Assembly: GCA_963768165.1 (NCBI GenBank)
Contig: CAVYHJ010000003.1
Coordinates: 602,286-666,285 of the forward strand
DNA length: 64,000 nucleotides
Direction: 5' to 3'
From: CAVYHJ01 sp963768165 [NCBI: uncultured bacterium]
GTDB lineage: Bacteria > UBP4 > UBA4092
In this document: positions 35,703 to 44,629 of the stretch, piece by piece
Numbering within the stretch: the stretch's first letter is position 1
Layout of the letters: each line of letters starts with the position of its first letter
Position numbers and translations under genes: made by a program
The notes under the pieces: generated by a model
Databases searched by the model: none
What the model was told of the DNA's origin: nothing
The model's input: only the letters and a program-made list of their open reading frames with translations

Positions 35703-37291
35703 CCCCAAAAACCGAAATAGAGAATTGAAATCATGAAAGGACTGTTCTAAAGAGTGTAACTCCGTTAGAAAACGGGTTATTCTCTCTTCCTTAACACGCT
35801 GAGAGGATAAAAAGATGATTCAAACATCACTCTTGGGCAATTGGGGACAGAGGGGTAGTGTCATTGAGAATAGTGAAAGCGAATTAGTCGGTTATTCAGA
35901 CCGATTGCAAGCGTTGACGGAATCGTTGAAACAAGTGTAAGTAGGGAATGGGAATTTTGAGGAGGGTTTCTCGTGCATGCCGTACCACCTTACCGGCAAT
36001 CCCTAGGAGTTCCCAACGCAAGGTGGCAATGGTTTTTCCCCACCAGCCCTTCCCCAGAATCAAGCGCTTGATGGCGATGGTGAGATTGTAGGCCAACACC
36101 CCCAAATGAAAAAAGACGGCATTGGCGGTGAAATCCTGACAGGGAACATACTCCATCCCAAACCCATTCTTGATTTCTTTATGATAATTCTCCGACTGTC
36201 CCCGCTGACGATGAAAGGCGATCATCTGCACTCCGGTCTGCTGGGTTTGATTGGTTGCAAGGGCATGGTAGAGATACCGGGAAGAATCAAATAACTCCGG
36301 TTGGGGATTGACCCAACGTTGCACCACCAGAGTAAACGACTGGGGCGTCTTCTCCATGCAATGCACCGTGACAGCATACTCTCGACCCGTCGGTTGGTTT
36401 TGTTCATTCAAGAGCGGTTTCCAGTCCTCCTCGGGAATGGCGGCAAGGGTGGCTCGCACCGCCGAATCCAAATCCGCGGTAATACTAAAAGTAATCTGTT
36501 CGGTCTCACAGTAATTGAGAATCTCTGAGCGATAGGCGGCGGAGTCACTGCGGAAAGCCCCCAGCTTCTTCTTCCGGCGCTTCAATAAAGTTCGGGTTCT
36601 CTGAATCTGTTCTAGAATCCCTACTGCCGGGGAAGTATTCCCTGGGCGGTAATCGGCGGTGACACATAGATCCAATTCCGCCAAATAGCCCAGCAGGGCT
36701 GAATATCCAGGAAAACCCGCATAGGTCCACGGCGTTCCCTCTTTCTCACTTTGAATCAAGGTGGCATCCACATCCAAGGTAAATTCTTTCCAGGAACTCT
36801 TCGCAATGACCTTCCCGGCTAACGCCTCATTCACCGCCTTTAAAGCGGGTATCCATGTCTCTCGTCGTAGCCACAGACGGATCGCATCCGAGGTGGGGAT
36901 TTGTTTCCACCCGCATAGATGCACTAATCCCGCATCCCGCTGAAGCTCTCGAATATCCTCCAGATGTTTTCCTCCTCCACAGAACATCAGGACCAATGGA
37001 AAGACATACTGTTCCGGCGCATACCCTCGATTCGATCCCGGTACCGGAAAATGCTCCCGCACACTCTCCACTATCCCTAAGCGTACGGCCGTTTCATAAA
37101 ACAATCCTAACCCCGCATGTCCTGTCAAACTCTCCTGTGTCCCTCCCAGTTTATATTCTACTTTTTCTTGTGCTATCATCTCTCTCAAGCCTCCTTGGTT
37201 CTCACCCGTTGGGTGAGTATCGTTTTTTCGCAAAAACATTATACCATCGAGGCTTTCTTTTATTCCTTACATTCCTATCTCGGTTTTGGGG
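35703..37291. mobile_element. IS1380-family insertion sequence
   Basis: The element has terminal inverted repeats CCCCAAAAaCCGAaATAG (left, 35703-35720) and, read inward on the minus strand, CCCCAAAACCGAgATAG from 37291, with one gap and one mismatch. It is about 1.59 kb and holds one transposase gene. The immediate flanks CTTTAA (35697-35702) and CTTTGA (37292-37297) could be an imperfect target duplication. Confidence 0.8.
35896..37179 (-). CDS. IS1380-family DDE transposase
   Basis: The frame extends up to 37239, but ATG 37179 (MIAQEKVEYKLGG) has AAGGAGG ten bases upstream and is preferred. The protein carries the IS1380 pattern: LTGHAGLGLFYETAVRLGIVE, then the DDE blocks LDVDATLIQSEKEGTPWTYAGFPGYSALLGYL (first Asp), FRSDSAAYRSEIL (second Asp), and an ENYHKEIKNGFGMEYVP block with the catalytic Glu. 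All are intact, so the element may be active. A small hairpin (37201-37217) lies just upstream of the ribosome site, as often seen in ISs to damp read-in expression. Confidence 0.9.
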   Translation of the reverse strand: MIAQEKVEYKLGGTQESLTGHAGLGLFYETAVRLGIVESVREHFPVPGSNRGYAPEQYVFPLVLMFCGGGKHLEDIRELQRDAGLVHLCGWKQIPTSDAIRLWLRRETWIPALKAVNEALAGKVIAKSSWKEFTLDVDATLIQSEKEGTPWTYAGFPGYSALLGYLAELDLCVTADYRPGNTSPAVGILEQIQRTRTLLKRRKKKLGAFRSDSAAYRSEILNYCETEQITFSITADLDSAVRATLAAIPEEDWKPLLNEQNQPTGREYAVTVHCMEKTPQSFTLVVQRWVNPQPELFDSSRYLYHALATNQTQQTGVQMIAFHRQRGQSENYHKEIKNGFGMEYVPCQDFTANAVFFHLGVLAYNLTIAIKRLILGKGWWGKTIATLRWELLGIAGKVVRHARETLLKIPIPYLHLFQRFRQRLQSV

Positions 37292-37389
37292 CTTTGAATA
37301 ATAAGGGTAAATGTAGTAAAATATAAGCATATATAAATATCTTTACATTTATATAAATCTACTAATTTCATAACCCAGAAGGAGTTCTT

Positions 37390-38460
37390 ATGGATATAAA
37401 AAAAATAAGGGAATTGTTGGGTGCGAATGCGGATAATTTACTAAATTATTCCACCCCAAAAATTTCCAAAGATCTTTTACATTTACCCGGTCCGGATTAC
37501 GTGGACCGCATTTTAATTCAATCTGATCGATCTCCCAATGTTTTGCGGAGTTACCAGGCCTTGTTAAGTCATGGGCGGTTGGCGGGAACAGGATACGTTT
37601 CGATTCTACCCGTAGATCAGGGTATCGAACATTCTGCCGGGGCCTCATTTGCTCCCAACCCAATTTATTTCGATAGCGAAAATATCATTAAACTAGCGAT
37701 GGAAGGCGGATGCAATGGAGTCGCTTCGACTCTCGGAGTTCTCGGAAGTATCTCCCGCAAATATGCCCACAAAATCCCCTTTATTCTTAAAGTCAATCAC
37801 AACGAACTGATGACCTTGCCCAATAAATTCGACCAGATTCTCTTTGCCAGTGTTAAACAAGCGTTCGATATGGGTGCCGTCGGGGTCGGTGCGACGATAT
37901 ACTTTGGTTCGGATCAATCGGCCCGCCAAATCGTTGAAATCAGTAAACTGTTTCAACATGCCCACGAATTCGGTTTGATAACAATTCTCTGGTGTTATCT
38001 CCGTAACCCCGGTTTCAAAATCGGGGATAAGGATTATCATGTCGCTTCTGATTTAACGGGTCAGGCAAATCATCTCGGCGTTACCATCGAAGCAGATATC
38101 ATTAAGCAAAAGTTGCCCGAAAATAACGGTGGGTTTAAAGCCGTCGGTGGTGAAAAGAAAAATTACGGTAAATTCAGCGAAAAAATGTATACCGATTTGA
38201 ATTCCGACCATCCGATTGATTTGACCCGCTATCAAGTGGTCAATCAATACATGGGACGTATCGGTCTCATTAATTCCGGTGGAGCCTCCGGCAAGAACGA
38301 TGTCGCCGAAGCTGTTGCCACAGCCGTCATTAACAAACGTGCAGGCGGGATGGGCTTGATTTCCGGTCGTAAAGCCTTCCAGAAACCTATGAAAGATGGT
38401 ATCGCTATTCTCAACGCTATTCAAGATGTCTATCTCTGCAAAGACGTCACAGTTGCTTAA
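37390..38460 (+). CDS. fbaB: Class I fructose-bisphosphate aldolase (DhnA/FbaB type)
   Basis: The sequence matches the archaeal/bacterial DhnA-type aldolase along its 356 residues. It has [19 protein letters not shown] near residue 75, [24 protein letters not shown], and the C-terminal phosphate-binding loops INSGGASG and [15 protein letters not shown]. It forms a Schiff base with a lysine and cleaves fructose-1,6-bisphosphate in glycolysis or makes it in gluconeogenesis. AAGGAG lies just before the ATG, and a terminator follows, so the gene is monocistronic. It sits directly beside the IS1380 right end, about 100 bases away. Confidence 0.92.
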   Translation: MDIKKIRELLGANADNLLNYSTPKISKDLLHLPGPDYVDRILIQSDRSPNVLRSYQALLSHGRLAGTGYVSILPVDQGIEHSAGASFAPNPIYFDSENIIKLAMEGGCNGVASTLGVLGSISRKYAHKIPFILKVNHNELMTLPNKFDQILFASVKQAFDMGAVGVGATIYFGSDQSARQIVEISKLFQHAHEFGLITILWCYLRNPGFKIGDKDYHVASDLTGQANHLGVTIEADIIKQKLPENNGGFKAVGGEKKNYGKFSEKMYTDLNSDHPIDLTRYQVVNQYMGRIGLINSGGASGKNDVAEAVATAVINKRAGGMGLISGRKAFQKPMKDGIAILNAIQDVYLCKDVTVA

Positions 38461-38490
38461 CATTTTCTGATTTTGAATTACTAACAAACT

Positions 38491-38525
38491 AAGGCTCTGC
38501 CGATCACAGCAGAGCCTTTATTATT
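38491..38525 (+). terminator. Terminator after the aldolase gene
   Basis: Perfect 10-bp stem (38491-38500 with 38509-38518), 8-base loop, then TTATTATTT. It lies 30 bases after the stop codon. Confidence 0.82.
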
Positions 38526-38692
38526 TAAGAAGTATTGTGGAAACTGGTTATCCTCAACCTGATAGAGTATCCATCTATTCCCGATGTCATCATTTTTCTC
38601 TTTTCAAAATAAAGGAAGCGTCGGAAGATTGTAAAGAACATTCAAATTAATGGCGCATTGAACCTTTGGCTAAAGCACAATAGAAGAGAGGG

Positions 38693-39727
38693 TTATTTAA
38701 GGCTTTGGAGAAATTTCACGAGTGCATCCAGGTCTTTTTGAGAGAGTTTGACGGGCGGCATGTTGGAATTGGGTGCGACGGATTTGGGTGCCGTGAGAAC
38801 TTTTACGAGATATTTATCGGTGCGTTTCGCAGAGACATGGATCAAATCCGGTGCTGTTTTTCCGCCGATTCCATTGATGGAATGACACACGCGGCATCCC
38901 AATTGGTCATACAATTCTTTTCCCCGTACTAAAACGGGGTCGTTATGGGAAGAGGAACCCTGCTGATCCATAATATTGGAGGCGTTGGCGCCCATGACAT
39001 TTTTCCCGGTTTTGACTTGAGTTTCCATTTGGGCGATTTGCTGGCGAATATCATTGGCATTTTCGTAGGTTGGATTTAATTGTAGGAATTTGTTCCACAC
39101 CTCAATGGCTTTGGAATAGTCCTTTAAATCCATGGCATACACTACCCCCAAATTGAAATAGCTTTGTGCAAAATTGGGATTATGTTTCAAGGCTTTATTA
39201 AAATATTCAATGGCTTTGTTGTAATTTCCCCCTTCGCGATACATAACCCCGCAATCCGTCCAGACATCGGGCATATCCGGTTTTAATTTTAAGGCAGCTT
39301 CATAATGTTCAATGGCCTGCGCGGATTGATTGGCATCATAATACAGGTTCCCCAGATGAACCCAAAGGTCCACATTGTTGGGGTCTTGTTTAAGGGAGGC
39401 TTCTAGTGAGTCAATTTGTTTTTGCGTATCAGCCAGGGAAGTGGGGGTTTGCCCTTGACCCATATTGGCAACTTCGGGATGACCCGAGGGGAGTTGACCG
39501 TTATTATTAATCGGTGGATGCCCTTCAGGTAATTCACCATTCATGGTCGCCGGTGGCATTTGACCTGCAGGCATTTGTTCTTGAGAACCCATGCCCTGTA
39601 TCCCCAATTTGCGGTATACGCGGTCGGAATAGACAATCCCACCCATAAAACCGGCAACGATTGCCATTACCACCAGTATCGTAGCGGTAAACGTTGTAAC
39701 GGGTTCTTTCCAAAAACCTTTAGCCAT
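38693..39727 (-). CDS. Membrane-anchored TPR protein with C-terminal cytochrome c domain
   Basis: An N-terminal helix (about 12-32) anchors the protein. A Pro/Gly/Met-rich linker is followed by about four TPRs (about 88-235, for example YEAALKLKPDMPDVWTDCGVMY) and then a mono-haem cytochrome c domain (about 267-344). That domain has CRVCH (Cys278, Cys281, His282) and the candidate axial Met in NSNMPP (Met323). The haem domain would be periplasmic and membrane-tethered. It probably passes electrons between respiratory complexes. The TPR module may recruit a partner. It lies 100 bases downstream of the membrane pyrophosphatase in the same direction. Confidence 0.87.
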   Translation of the reverse strand: MAKGFWKEPVTTFTATILVVMAIVAGFMGGIVYSDRVYRKLGIQGMGSQEQMPAGQMPPATMNGELPEGHPPINNNGQLPSGHPEVANMGQGQTPTSLADTQKQIDSLEASLKQDPNNVDLWVHLGNLYYDANQSAQAIEHYEAALKLKPDMPDVWTDCGVMYREGGNYNKAIEYFNKALKHNPNFAQSYFNLGVVYAMDLKDYSKAIEVWNKFLQLNPTYENANDIRQQIAQMETQVKTGKNVMGANASNIMDQQGSSSHNDPVLVRGKELYDQLGCRVCHSINGIGGKTAPDLIHVSAKRTDKYLVKVLTAPKSVAPNSNMPPVKLSQKDLDALVKFLQSLK

Positions 39728-39827
39728 AAATAAAAAAGCTACCGACTCGCAGTTATCAAATTTTGCTTACTTAATATTAACACCAGTAAGCTGATAACTG
39801 AAAGTCGGCAGCTGAATTGAAATCTAA

Positions 39828-41936
39828 TTATATGAATAGAGCGGCTAATGCCAGAGTCAGCGTGCTTAATAATTTAATCAACACGTGCAATGACGGACCC
39901 GCGGTATCTTTGAATGGATCACCGACGGTGTCCCCGGTAACTGAGGCTTGATGTGCGAAACTGCCTTTACCGCCATAATTTCCGGCTTCGATATATTTTT
40001 TGGCATTGTCCCATGCGCCACCACCGTTATTCATGACCAAGCCCATTAACACTCCGACAATCGTACCCACCATCAACATGGACGCCACCGCTTCGGCTTT
40101 TAATACGATACCCACGGCAATCGGCACGGCTACGGCTGTAATCCCCGGCAATATCATTTCTTTCAAGGCACCGTGTGTAGCAATACCCACGCATTGAGCA
40201 TAATCCGGTTTGGAAGTCCCTTTCATAATACCAGGATTTTCATTAAACTGCCGACGAACTTCGAGAATGATATATTGCGCTGCTTTCCCTACCGCACGAA
40301 TGGCAAAGGAACTGAAAAGAAATACCAACATCCCGCCAAACATGGCACCCAAGAAGGTCGGTATATTTGACAAGTTGACGGAGTCAATGGTGTGTTTCCC
40401 AGCTTCAATTAAGAGTTTATTGGTATCTTCCAAAAATGCGCTGAAGAGAAGGAATGCTGCCAACGCCGCAGAACCTACGGCATACCCTTTGGTGAGGGCT
40501 TTGGTGGTGTTTCCAACAGCATCCAATCGGTCAGTGTTACGGCGAATTTCTTCCGGCGCGCCAGACATTTCGACAATCCCGCCAGCGTTATCAGTAATCG
40601 GACCAAACGTGTCCATCGCTAGGATATAAGCGCAAGTGGCTAACATACCCATGGTGGCGACGGCAGTACCAAATAACCCGCCGATATTGTGTCCGGCAGC
40701 GTTCATAATCCCCGTTTGTTGGCCACACCAAAATGAACCCCATAATGCCGCTGCAATGGCTACGATTGGAACTGCGGTACATTCAAACGCCACGGCAAGT
40801 CCGGCAATAATATTGGTTCCGTGACCCGTTAAGGAGGCTTTGGCTATTTCTTTGACGGGACGATATTTATAATCGGTGTAATAGGTTGTCACAAATACAA
40901 AGACAATACTTAACACGACACCTATAACTCCACAGGCAAAGAACCAGAGATATTGTTCACCTAATAACCAGCGGGAGGCAAAATAGAAACCTACTAAAGC
41001 GAGGAAGCAAGTTACGTAGTATCCACGATTCAAGGATGCCATAGGGTCTTCATGTTCTTTGGGTTTGACACATTCCAAACCTATAATAGCGGCGATTAAT
41101 CCGAAGGCCCGTGCGATTAGAGGAAATAATATCCACCCGATATTCTTTGCCGGGTCAGCTAAATATAAAGCAACGCCTAGGATCATGGCACCGATATTTT
41201 CTGCAGCGGTAGATTCAAACAAGTCCGCGCCACGGCCCGCGCAATCACCCACATTATCACCTACTAGATCAGCGATTACCGCAGGGTTACGAGGGTCATC
41301 TTCGGGAATGCCTGCTTCGACTTTTCCGACCAGGTCAGCGCCAACGTCCGCAGCTTTGGTATAGATACCGCCGCCTAGTTGAGCAAACAAAGCGACGAAA
41401 CTCGCACCAAATCCATAACCGATAATAATGGAAGGAATTTTCTCAATGGGATAATGTAAGAGAGCGTCATAAATAAAATAGAGGAGGGAGATGCCAATCA
41501 AACTCATGGATACCACGGTAATTCCTGAAACTGAACCACCCCGTAAAGCAGTAGTTAATGCCGGTCCAAGACCTTTTTTCGCGGCAGCAGCGGCACGAAT
41601 ATTGGTTTTGACTGCAATCTTCATCCCGATGATGCCGGCTATTCCAGAACAAACAGACCCGAACCAGAAAGCAACAGCGGTCTGGATTCCCATCGTCCAA
41701 TCCCCTTTAAACATCCCATAAGCTACCAACAATAAAGCGCCAAAAACAACTGCCAACATCGCAATAGTGCGATATTGCACCTTCACAAAAGCATTAGCCC
41801 CTTCCCGAATGGCATCGGAAATAGCCTGCATTTCTTTAGTTCCAATATCCTGCTTATTCAACCAGGATATAAGATAAGCAACATACCCCAATGAGAGTAT
41901 GGCGATTAAACCGGACAACACTTCTAGCCGTGGCAT
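39828..41936 (-). CDS. hppA: Membrane-bound proton-translocating pyrophosphatase, K+-independent type
   Basis: This is a full-length 702-residue M-PPase with about 16 helices. The pyrophosphate site is intact (GIYTKAADVGADLVGKVE, DDPRNPAVIADLVGDNVGDCAGRGADLFES, and the C-terminal DTVGDPFKDTAGPSLH). It hydrolyses pyrophosphate and pumps H+ across the inner membrane. The sequence GNTTKALTKG has Lys where K+-dependent enzymes have Ala (GNTTAA). This established determinant marks the K+-independent, H+-pumping class. A good ribosome site (AAGGAG) precedes the ATG. The next gene downstream is the TPR-cytochrome c. Confidence 0.94.
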   Translation of the reverse strand: MPRLEVLSGLIAILSLGYVAYLISWLNKQDIGTKEMQAISDAIREGANAFVKVQYRTIAMLAVVFGALLLVAYGMFKGDWTMGIQTAVAFWFGSVCSGIAGIIGMKIAVKTNIRAAAAAKKGLGPALTTALRGGSVSGITVVSMSLIGISLLYFIYDALLHYPIEKIPSIIIGYGFGASFVALFAQLGGGIYTKAADVGADLVGKVEAGIPEDDPRNPAVIADLVGDNVGDCAGRGADLFESTAAENIGAMILGVALYLADPAKNIGWILFPLIARAFGLIAAIIGLECVKPKEHEDPMASLNRGYYVTCFLALVGFYFASRWLLGEQYLWFFACGVIGVVLSIVFVFVTTYYTDYKYRPVKEIAKASLTGHGTNIIAGLAVAFECTAVPIVAIAAALWGSFWCGQQTGIMNAAGHNIGGLFGTAVATMGMLATCAYILAMDTFGPITDNAGGIVEMSGAPEEIRRNTDRLDAVGNTTKALTKGYAVGSAALAAFLLFSAFLEDTNKLLIEAGKHTIDSVNLSNIPTFLGAMFGGMLVFLFSSFAIRAVGKAAQYIILEVRRQFNENPGIMKGTSKPDYAQCVGIATHGALKEMILPGITAVAVPIAVGIVLKAEAVASMLMVGTIVGVLMGLVMNNGGGAWDNAKKYIEAGNYGGKGSFAHQASVTGDTVGDPFKDTAGPSLHVLIKLLSTLTLALAALFI

Positions 41937-42086
41937 AAAAAAACTCCTTCTTTATAATGAGATTATGATTTGATCGGATTTTCTTGGAAGAATTCAAGAG
42001 GCGATTATATCGGATAAATCCACACTTTTATCACGAACAAATTGCCACCATTTCTCCTAAAAATCTAGCATGTGAATTATATCACA

Positions 42087-42235
42087 AGGAGTTTTTAAAT
42101 GACAAGTGAACTTTCTAGGTGATATTCCGTGGAGTGCGTGGTTCAAAAAGCGACGATACCCTTGTGGATGCCTTGGATTCAAGAACAGGATGTCTTGAAC
42201 CAAAAGATCGAGAAGACGGATTGCAAAAAGCCAAA
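42087..42235 (+). pseudogene. Possible broken gene start next to the inverted-repeat scar
   Basis: AAGGAG is followed by ATG 42099 in good position, but the frame stops after seven codons (42120). A frameshifted continuation is open up to about 42240, where the inverted repeat starts. This may be the 5' end of a gene ruined by the insertion event. No family is recognisable. Confidence 0.2.
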
Positions 42236-42973
42236 GTTAAGATGACAGCCCCATAGCGGAAGGTGTGGTGAACAAGACACAGACTTGGATAAAGCGAAAA
42301 TGCGTATCGATCCCGATGCCGTAGGGTAAGATTATTTTTTCTGGCTTGAATTGCTCAAACTCGGCATTAGGTATTTGAGCTATTAATTCAGCTTCTTTTC
42401 TATATTGCTCGTATGATTGTACTCCAATTTTTACTTTGGAGTTAACTTTAGGCACAAAACCTCCAATAAAATCAGCTTCGATTTAAACCAGTCAAAAGAA
42501 AACTCTCAACATGCGTCATACGTAAAGTCACCTAAATCTATTGGTTCTATTTACCACGCGGGTAAATGAACGAAACTCCTATTCGGGCTCCAAGGCACCA
42601 TAACTTTAACGTCGACCCGCAAGGCTCAGTCTTCTCTAGAGGAGTTAAACTCCTAAGGAATATATCGAGCTCGCTGTCAGGTTTCTCTTCTGCAGATTAA
42701 CCCAACAACTATTAGCCTAACATACGATAACCTACTTGTCAAGGGGTAATTTAAAGAATTATTCATCTTAATAACCATTCCTAATATGAGGTTAAAAATT
42801 GTAAATCCAGCTACACACTGTCTCCGTTTTAACTCCCATTTGTCTCCCATTTTATCATCAGGGTCATTTGGAGCTTTTTCAGGGTATTTTCAGGGCTTTT
42901 AGGAAGGCAGGGGATTTTTTTTCAGGGTTTTGAGGGCTGTCATCTTAACTTTGGCTTTTTGCAAGGAGTCTTC
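42212..42973. mobile_element. Inverted-repeat-bounded scar, probable degenerate transposable element
   Basis: A 31-base perfect inverted repeat bounds the segment (42221-42251 and 42934-42964). Six more matching bases (GAAGAC) lie outside each arm after a 3-base mismatch. Read inward each arm begins TTGCAAAAAGCC and ends GATGACAGCCC. The only protein signal inside is a truncated transposase-like frame at 42237-42455. The remaining 480 bases show no coding frame. No target duplication was found. It may be a non-autonomous or decayed element. Confidence 0.6.
42237..42455 (-). pseudogene. Truncated transposase-like N-terminal fragment
   Basis: The 72-residue frame reads MPKVNSKVKIGVQSYEQYRK ... 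ILPYGIGIDTHFRFIQVCVLF and then runs into the inverted repeat, where it stops. GIDTH followed by a hydrophobic strand resembles the first catalytic strand of RuvC-like DEDD transposases (IS110 type). Only that first Asp is present, so this is a remnant. The family call is tentative. Confidence 0.45.
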
Positions 42974-42987
42974 GTATCAAGAAATGG

Positions 42988-43051
42988 GCATAAATCACCT
43001 GTTCTCCTATCGGAGTCTGCTTTTTAGACGGAGATTAAAGGTGATTTATGC
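42988..43051. repeat. Perfect-arm stem-loop with structured loop
   Basis: Arms GCATAAATCACCT (42988-43000) and AGGTGATTTATGC (43039-43051) are perfectly complementary. The 38-base loop contains a second small hairpin (GTCT-GCTTTTT-AGAC). It could be the end of a transposon or a structured RNA. It lies 24 bases right of the inverted-repeat arm. Confidence 0.5.
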
Positions 43052-43453
43052 TTATACCTAAACCACTATTATAAACAGTAACATAAGAATATAATACTAT
43101 AGCTGTCATAGGAGGAATTGTTTATCCACCCGTGTCTACCTTTATGAAAAGTTTTGATTAATACAACAAACTCATGTTTGGAAAAAAACTTTTAACAAAT
43201 GTATAAGGTTATTTTCAATAAAATCAATTAATAATTCTTGCGCAATTGCACAAATATACCAATTGAAACCTCTGAATCAGTAGTTATAAAATAATTAGTA
43301 ATAAATGTTACAAATTTTATCTCCAGTAAAATCAATTCTTTAGAATTATTTACCATTTGGGGGATGAATTGTTTAGAAGACTCCTTCTCGACAAGAACTT
43401 TCGGGGCAAGTTTAATTAAAATTACCCTTAAATCTTTTCCCGAACCGGGTTGT

Positions 43454-43482
43454 GAGTGGAATTGTTATTTTCAATTCCACTC
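43454..43482. repeat. Dispersed hairpin, GGAATTG family, copy 1
   Basis: Perfect 11-bp stem GAGTGGAATTG/CAATTCCACTC with a 7-base loop. A close relative is at 58805-58831. No T-run follows. Confidence 0.55.
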
Positions 43483-43517
43483 CAAAGACGGATAAGGATT
43501 TAAGAGAAATTTGATGG

Positions 43518-43548
43518 AAATAAGTGTCGACAGTGGCGACACTTATTT
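43518..43548. repeat. Intergenic hairpin
   Basis: Perfect 12-bp stem AAATAAGTGTCG/CGACACTTATTT with a 7-base loop, followed by AGAAG rather than a T-run. Function unknown. Confidence 0.5.
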
Positions 43549-43843
43549 AGAAGATTGATTTCATTGAGGATAAATTTGTCTTCATCGTAAACAATTTTCA
43601 AAATAGACACTGTCCACTTTGTGTACCATTTCATGGAGATAAGCAGAGGTGGCAAGGACACCTTTGAAACCTTTTGACAAATATCAAAAAGTTATCTTTA
43701 ATAAAATCAATAGTTTAATTTTTGACCATTGGATCAATAATTATTTTCGCCACTAGGGGAACTTTTTCAGAAGTCTCAATTGCACAAGAATATTAAATGA
43801 ATGAATTCATCCAATTTTTGATGTTTGTGAAAAAGTCGAGAAA

Positions 43844-44548
43844 TTATGAAAAGCGGATTTTTAGGAGAGATTTCAACCATTTGAGAATGACGGAAAGGGA
43901 GACTTTGGAGGTGCCAACGGTGCGGTCAATGAAGGTGATGGGGATTTCTTTGACGTGGAGTTGAGGGTTGATTTTGAGGGCATGCCACATCATTTCCTGC
44001 AGGATGGAAGGGCCGGGAGAAATGAATTTATCCCAGGGGAGAGATTGCAATACTTCTTTACGGAAGGCACGGTAACCGGAATTATTGTCATGAAATTTAA
44101 GACCTAGAACAAGCCGCGCCAGGGTCCGGGAAACCCAGCTGTTGAGTTTGCGATTCCATGCCCATCCCTCGACTTTCCCGCCCTGGATATATCGCGATCC
44201 AATGACCACATCCGCGTATGTCATCGCTTTCACGAACTCCGGTAGATACTGTGGTTGATGAGAAAAATCGGCATCCATTTCAATAACGACATCGGCGCCT
44301 TGTTTGATTGCTTCCTGAAATCCAACAATACCCGCGGGTCCGCGTCCTCTTTGTCCCTGACGATGAATGACCTTCACGCGCCCGGGATTTTCTTTCGCCA
44401 GCCGGTCGGCGATGTCACCCGTCCCGTCGGGAGATAAATCATCCACGATCAGAACATGGAACCCTTCCGGAAATTTTAGAATCTCCCGAATCAAAGATTC
44501 TATATTTTCTTTTTCATTATATGTGGGTATAAACACAAAATAATTCAT
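43844..44548 (-). CDS. GT2 glycosyltransferase, polyprenyl-phosphate mannose synthase-like
   Basis: A GT-A fold is marked by FIPTYNEKENIESLI at the N-terminus, LIVDDLSPDGTGDIA, the metal-binding DXD in IEMDADFSHQP, and the acceptor-side NNSGYRAFRKEVL ... EIPITFIDRTVGTSKVS. Close relatives make polyprenyl-phosphate-mannose or -glucose from the nucleotide sugar at the inner face of the membrane. That product would be the donor for GT-C enzymes such as those at 14866, 19370, 20833 and 44630. There are no C-terminal membrane helices. It is divergently transcribed from the TMTC-like gene at 44630, which supports a shared glycosylation pathway. Confidence 0.88.
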   Translation of the reverse strand: MNYFVFIPTYNEKENIESLIREILKFPEGFHVLIVDDLSPDGTGDIADRLAKENPGRVKVIHRQGQRGRGPAGIVGFQEAIKQGADVVIEMDADFSHQPQYLPEFVKAMTYADVVIGSRYIQGGKVEGWAWNRKLNSWVSRTLARLVLGLKFHDNNSGYRAFRKEVLQSLPWDKFISPGPSILQEMMWHALKINPQLHVKEIPITFIDRTVGTSKVSLSVILKWLKSLLKIRFS

Positions 44549-44588
44549 TATCGAAAGTTACCATGAGACCCGCCAAAGGGTCAACCGA

Positions 44589-44617
44589 TTGCTTATTTTC
44601 AGTCTCCATTTTACAAT
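44589..44617 (+). promoter_or_regulatory. Promoter of the TMTC-like gene
   Basis: TTGCTT (44589-44594), 17 bases, TACAAT (44612-44617), then 12 bases to the ATG at 44630. The -35 is the same TTGCTT used before the GT-C gene at 19370. The expected leader is about six bases, with no ribosome site. Confidence 0.6.
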
Positions 44618-44629
44618 GGACAACCGACA

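Larger units (their letters stand above)
42456..43843. other. Gene-free 1.4-kb region
   Basis: No frame with a ribosome site or recognisable protein was seen on either strand. The region holds the right arm of the inverted repeat, the hairpins at 42988, 43454 and 43518, and three loose AT-rich repeats centred on TAAAATCAAT (near 43224, 43329 and 43704). It looks like a graveyard of mobile DNA. Confidence 0.55.

Noticed and set aside
35814-35942. 42-codon plus-strand frame with a GAGAGG site inside the IS1380 left end
   Set aside because: It overlaps the transposase 3' end on the other strand and shows no similarity to anything I recognise; probably chance.
40210-40629. Plus-strand 139-residue frame opposite hppA
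   Set aside because: It is antisense to highly conserved pyrophosphatase codons, with no start signals and no recognisable domain.
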